The position numbers and the translations under genes are program-made. The notes beneath the pieces were generated by a model that saw only the letters and a list, made by a program, of their open reading frames with translations, made no database searches and was not told the DNA's origin. This document shows, piece after piece, positions 5,060-7,923 of a stretch of 7,923 nucleotides of DNA (its first letter is position 1; every line of letters starts with the position of its first letter). The stretch comes from RBG-16-66-20 sp049651845 (GTDB taxonomy: Bacteria > Pseudomonadota > Gammaproteobacteria > Burkholderiales > SG8-39): NCBI GenBank assembly GCA_049651845.1, contig JBASCW010000077.1, positions 1 to 7,923 on the forward strand, written 5' to 3'.

Positions 5060-7801
5060 ATGGTCAAGACCCTCCTGCTGGTCGACGGCTCGTCCTACCT
5101 GTATCGCGCGTTTCACGCGCTGCCGGAACTCAAGAGCCCGCGCGGCGAGCACACGGGCGCGATCCACGGCGTGCTGAACATGCTGCGCCGGCTCGAGGCC
5201 GACTATCCGGCAGTCGCGCGCGCCTGCGTGTTCGACGCCAAGGGCAAGACCTTCCGCGACGAGGCCTACCCCGCATACAAGGCGAACCGGCCGTCGATGC
5301 CGGAGGATCTCGCCTCGCAGATCGAGCCGCTCAAGGAGGGCATCGAGGCGCTCGGCTGGCCCGTGCTCACGGTGCCGGGCGTGGAAGCCGACGACGTGAT
5401 CGCGACCCTCGCCGAGGAGGCGAAGCGCCTGGGCTGGGACTGCGTGATCTCCACGGGCGACAAGGACCTCGCGCAGCTCGTCGATGCGCGCGTCACGCTC
5501 GTCAACACCATGTCCAACGAGAAGCTCGATGCGCAGGGCGTGCAGCAGAAGTTCGGCGTCGCCCCCGCGCAGATCGTCGACTACCTCACGCTCACCGGCG
5601 ACGCGGTGGACAACGTGCCCGGCGTCGACAAGGTGGGTCCCAAGACCGCGGCCAAATGGATCCAGCAGTTCGGCTCGCTCGACCAGGTGATCGCGCACGC
5701 CGCCGAGGTGCCGGGCGCGGTCGGCGACAACCTGCGCAAGGCGCTCGACTGGCTGCCGAAGGCGCGCGAGCTGCTCACCGTGAAGCGCGACGTCGCGCTG
5801 CCGGTGCGCCTGGGCGACCTCGCGGCGAAGCAGGCCGACGCGGAGCGCCTGGCCGCCGTCCTCGATCGCTACGGCATGCGCACGATGCTGCGCGACTTCC
5901 GCGCGCGTGCGGGCGGAGCAGCAGGCGCTGTGCCCGAGGCTGCGGCGCCTTCGCCCGCCCCGGCGCCTGCGGCCCGCGCCGGCGCGGTTTCGCCCGAGCG
6001 GCGCCGGTACCTCACGCTCGCCGACGCGCAAGCGCTCGGCGAATTCCTGCCGCAGCTCGACAAGGCGCCACTGGTGGGCTTCGACACCGAGACCACGGGC
6101 CTGGAGCCGATGCAGGCGAGGCTCGTGGGCATGTCGTTCGCGTTCGGCGACGCGGCCTGGTACCTGCCGCTCGCGCACGAGTATCCGGGCGCGCCGGCGC
6201 AGATAGGGACAAGCAAAGCGCTGGAGCTGCTGCGGCCCTGGCTGGAGAGCGAGCGCCACGCCAAAGTCGGCCAGAACCTCAAGTTCGACGCCCACATCCT
6301 CGCCAACCACGGCGTCAGGCTGCGCGGCATCGCGCACGACACGGTGCTCGAGTCCTACGTGCTCGAAGTGCACGAGCGCCACGACCTGGACTCGCTCTCG
6401 CAGCGGCACCTGGGCTGGAAGACGATCACCTACGATGAGGTCACCGGCAAGGGCGCGAACCGGATTTCCTTTGCCGCGGTGGACATCGAGCGCGCGACCG
6501 CGTACGCCGCGGAGGACGCGGATTGTGCTTTGAGTTTGCATTCGGTTCTATTTGAAAAAATATCTTCCGATGCAAAGCTGAAATTCGTCTATGAGCGCAT
6601 CGAGCTGCCCGTGATGCCGGTGCTGTTTCGCATGGAGAGGAACGGCGTGCTGCTCGACGCCGCGAAGCTGGAGGCGCAGAGCCACGAGCTCGGCAAGGAG
6701 ATGCTCGCCGCGGAGCAGAAGGCCTACGCCGCCGCCGGCCAGCCGTTCAATCTCAACTCGCCCAAGCAGATCCAGGAGATCCTGTTCGAGCGGCAGAAGC
6801 TGCCCGTGAAGAAGAAGACGCCCAAGGGCCAGCCCTCGACCGACGAGGACGTGCTCGCCGAGCTCGCGCTCGACTACCCGCTGCCCAAGCTGCTGCTCGA
6901 GTACCGCGGCCTCGCCAAGCTGAAGTCCACCTACACCGACAAGCTGCCGCGCATGGTCGATCCGAAGACCGGGCGCGTGCATACGACCTACGCGCAGGCG
7001 GGCGCGGTGACCGGGCGCCTCGCCTCGAACGATCCCAACCTGCAGAACATCCCGATCCGCACGCCGCAGGGCCGGCGCATCCGCGAAGCCTTCATCGCGC
7101 CGCCCGGCAGCCGGATCGTCTCGGCCGATTACTCGCAGATCGAGCTGCGCATCATGGCGCACCTGTCGGGCGACAAGGGCCTGCGCCACGCCTTCGAGCA
7201 CGGCCACGACGTGCACCAGGCGACCGCGGCAGAGGTCTTCGGCGTGCCGCTCGACAAGGTGAGCAAGGAGGAGCGGCGCACCGCCAAGGTCATCAACTTC
7301 GGCCTGATCTACGGCATGAGCGCCTTCGGCCTGGCGCAGAACCTGGGCCTGGAGCGCGCCACCGCGCAGGCCTACATCGAGTCCTATTTCAACCGCTACC
7401 CCGGCGTGAAGAAGTTCATGGACGACACGCGCGAGAAGGCGCGCTCGCTCGGGTACGTCGAAACCGTGTTCGGCCGCCGCCTGCGGCTGCCCGAGATCGC
7501 CTCCGGGTCGCCCGCGCGCCGCCAGGCCGCCGAGCGCGCCGCGATCAACGCGCCGATGCAAGGCACCGCCGCCGACCTGATCAAGATGGCGATGGTTTCA
7601 GTTCAGGGTTTTCTTGATGCTGCGGGCTTGAAATCCAAACTGGTGATGCAGGTGCACGATGAGCTGGTGTTGGAAGTGCCCGAAGTCGAATTGGACGAAG
7701 TCAAGCCGAAGGTCTGCGAGCTCATGCAGAACGTCGCCAGGCTCGAGGTGCCGCTCATTGTCGAGGCGGGCGTCGGCGCGAACTGGGACCAGGCGCACTA
7801 G
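5060..7801 (+). CDS. polA: DNA polymerase I (full three-domain form)
   Basis: The 913-residue enzyme repairs gaps and removes RNA primers during lagging-strand replication. The 5' nuclease domain spans about 1-285: VDGSSYLYRAFH (8-19), D59 in VFDAKGKTFRDEAYPAYKANR, EADD (109-112), STGDKDL with D134/D136, and GDAVDNVPGV (180-189). An Ala/Pro-rich linker covers 283-310. The 3'-5' exonuclease domain follows with its acidic set intact: D342 and E344 in FDTETTGLEP, D410 in VGQNLKFD, and Y482/D486 in YAAEDAD; proofreading should work. The polymerase domain has motif A SADYSQIELRIMAHLS (D690), the motif B region with R739, K743, F747 and Y751, and motif C QVHDELVLEV (864-873, with D867 and E868). 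F747 matches E. coli F762, which confers discrimination against dideoxynucleotides. The length is close to E. coli (928). I chose ATG 5060, giving MVKTLLLVDGSSYLYRAF; an in-frame TTG at 5048 would add four residues. Two stretches, 6521-6592 and 7591-7640, have unusually low GC and atypical codons. Confidence 0.98.
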   Translation: MVKTLLLVDGSSYLYRAFHALPELKSPRGEHTGAIHGVLNMLRRLEADYPAVARACVFDAKGKTFRDEAYPAYKANRPSMPEDLASQIEPLKEGIEALGWPVLTVPGVEADDVIATLAEEAKRLGWDCVISTGDKDLAQLVDARVTLVNTMSNEKLDAQGVQQKFGVAPAQIVDYLTLTGDAVDNVPGVDKVGPKTAAKWIQQFGSLDQVIAHAAEVPGAVGDNLRKALDWLPKARELLTVKRDVALPVRLGDLAAKQADAERLAAVLDRYGMRTMLRDFRARAGGAAGAVPEAAAPSPAPAPAARAGAVSPERRRYLTLADAQALGEFLPQLDKAPLVGFDTETTGLEPMQARLVGMSFAFGDAAWYLPLAHEYPGAPAQIGTSKALELLRPWLESERHAKVGQNLKFDAHILANHGVRLRGIAHDTVLESYVLEVHERHDLDSLSQRHLGWKTITYDEVTGKGANRISFAAVDIERATAYAAEDADCALSLHSVLFEKISSDAKLKFVYERIELPVMPVLFRMERNGVLLDAAKLEAQSHELGKEMLAAEQKAYAAAGQPFNLNSPKQIQEILFERQKLPVKKKTPKGQPSTDEDVLAELALDYPLPKLLLEYRGLAKLKSTYTDKLPRMVDPKTGRVHTTYAQAGAVTGRLASNDPNLQNIPIRTPQGRRIREAFIAPPGSRIVSADYSQIELRIMAHLSGDKGLRHAFEHGHDVHQATAAEVFGVPLDKVSKEERRTAKVINFGLIYGMSAFGLAQNLGLERATAQAYIESYFNRYPGVKKFMDDTREKARSLGYVETVFGRRLRLPEIASGSPARRQAAERAAINAPMQGTAADLIKMAMVSVQGFLDAAGLKSKLVMQVHDELVLEVPEVELDEVKPKVCELMQNVARLEVPLIVEAGVGANWDQAH

Positions 7802-7923
7802 CCCAACTTCCACAGTTCGCGGTCTTTTCTCCGATCGAGGCGGCATGTAGCGCCGCTGCAACATCAGGTTTTGAGAGCGAGGTTTGATCGGGCGAGTGGT
7901 TAGCGCGATCGATTCTGCACTCC
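7802..7923. other. Intergenic tail downstream of polA, no gene recognised
   Basis: These 122 bases reach the right edge. The sequence is less GC-rich than the genes and contains no credible start codon with an open frame; the ATG at 7846 is followed at once by a stop on the plus strand. The minus-strand frame that begins near 7864 runs back into polA as a shadow. The end of the region (about 7890-7923) has a superficial tRNA-like string that does not fold. Confidence 0.5.
7840..7856. other. Short GC stem-loop downstream of polA (not a clear terminator)
   Basis: GCGGC (7840-7844) and GCCGC (7852-7856) can pair as a 5-bp stem around a 7-base loop, with a possible extra G-U pair outside. It begins 38 bases after the polA stop codon. 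No run of T follows on either side at the distance expected for an intrinsic terminator, so it may be a weak or Rho-assisted end, or chance in GC-rich DNA. Confidence 0.25.

Noticed and set aside
5030..7561. Two long minus-strand open frames opposite polA (5030-6541 and 6548-7561).
   Set aside because: They mirror polA codons and show no domain, signal or start context. The polA protein is intact with all catalytic motifs across the same bases.
7598..7864. An 88-codon minus-strand frame at the end of polA.
   Set aside because: Most of it lies antisense to the conserved polymerase C-terminus, with no ribosome binding site or recognisable product.
7888..7923. tRNA-like string (GAGTGGTTAGCGCG, then ATCGATTC) near the right edge.
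   Set aside because: It resembles D-loop and T-loop sequence, but these parts sit too close together. The bases before ATCGATT do not pair with CTGCA after it, and no anticodon arm fits.

Overview
The window is high-GC DNA (roughly 70% by eye, third codon positions mostly G or C). It reads as ordinary core chromosome of a betaproteobacterium, probably Burkholderiales or a close relative. Three things point there: the protein sequences themselves, the order ubiE followed by a Tim44-like gene, and two beta-type families (a DUF971 protein without zinc cysteines and a BPSS1780-type membrane protein). I see no mobile element, CRISPR array, rRNA, convincing tRNA, phage gene or island boundary.

Layout. 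Positions 1-5012 hold one tightly packed minus-strand gene series. In transcription order (right to left) it is: a DUF2782 small exported protein (5012-4698), homoserine kinase thrB (4668-3715, TTG start), a six-helix BPSS1780-type membrane protein (3707-2898), a 535-residue protein with PilZ-like motifs (2901-1294), a DUF971 protein (1294-926), ubiE (933-208, GTG start) and the truncated beginning of a Tim44-like protein (167-1). Three of the junctions overlap (4, 1 and 8 bp) and the others are separated by 7, 29 and 40 bp, so a single operon with translational coupling is likely. Positions 5060-7801 hold polA on the plus strand, divergent from the series across only 47 bp. That gap contains a perfect 6-bp inverted repeat. 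The last 122 bases hold no recognisable gene.

How the genes relate. The operon mixes threonine biosynthesis (ThrB), quinone biosynthesis (UbiE), a possible cyclic-di-GMP-responsive protein, a membrane protein of unknown role and two small conserved proteins. The functions do not form one obvious pathway. The polA / DUF2782 / thrB cluster is, to my knowledge, also found in Pseudomonas, so it is old synteny rather than a new system.

The items most worth a second look are the PilZ-like motifs in the 535-residue protein, the Cys-to-Ser change at the expected zinc site of the DUF971 protein, two AT-rich patches inside polA, and the inverted repeat in the shared promoter region. I did not find a convincing new multi-gene system.
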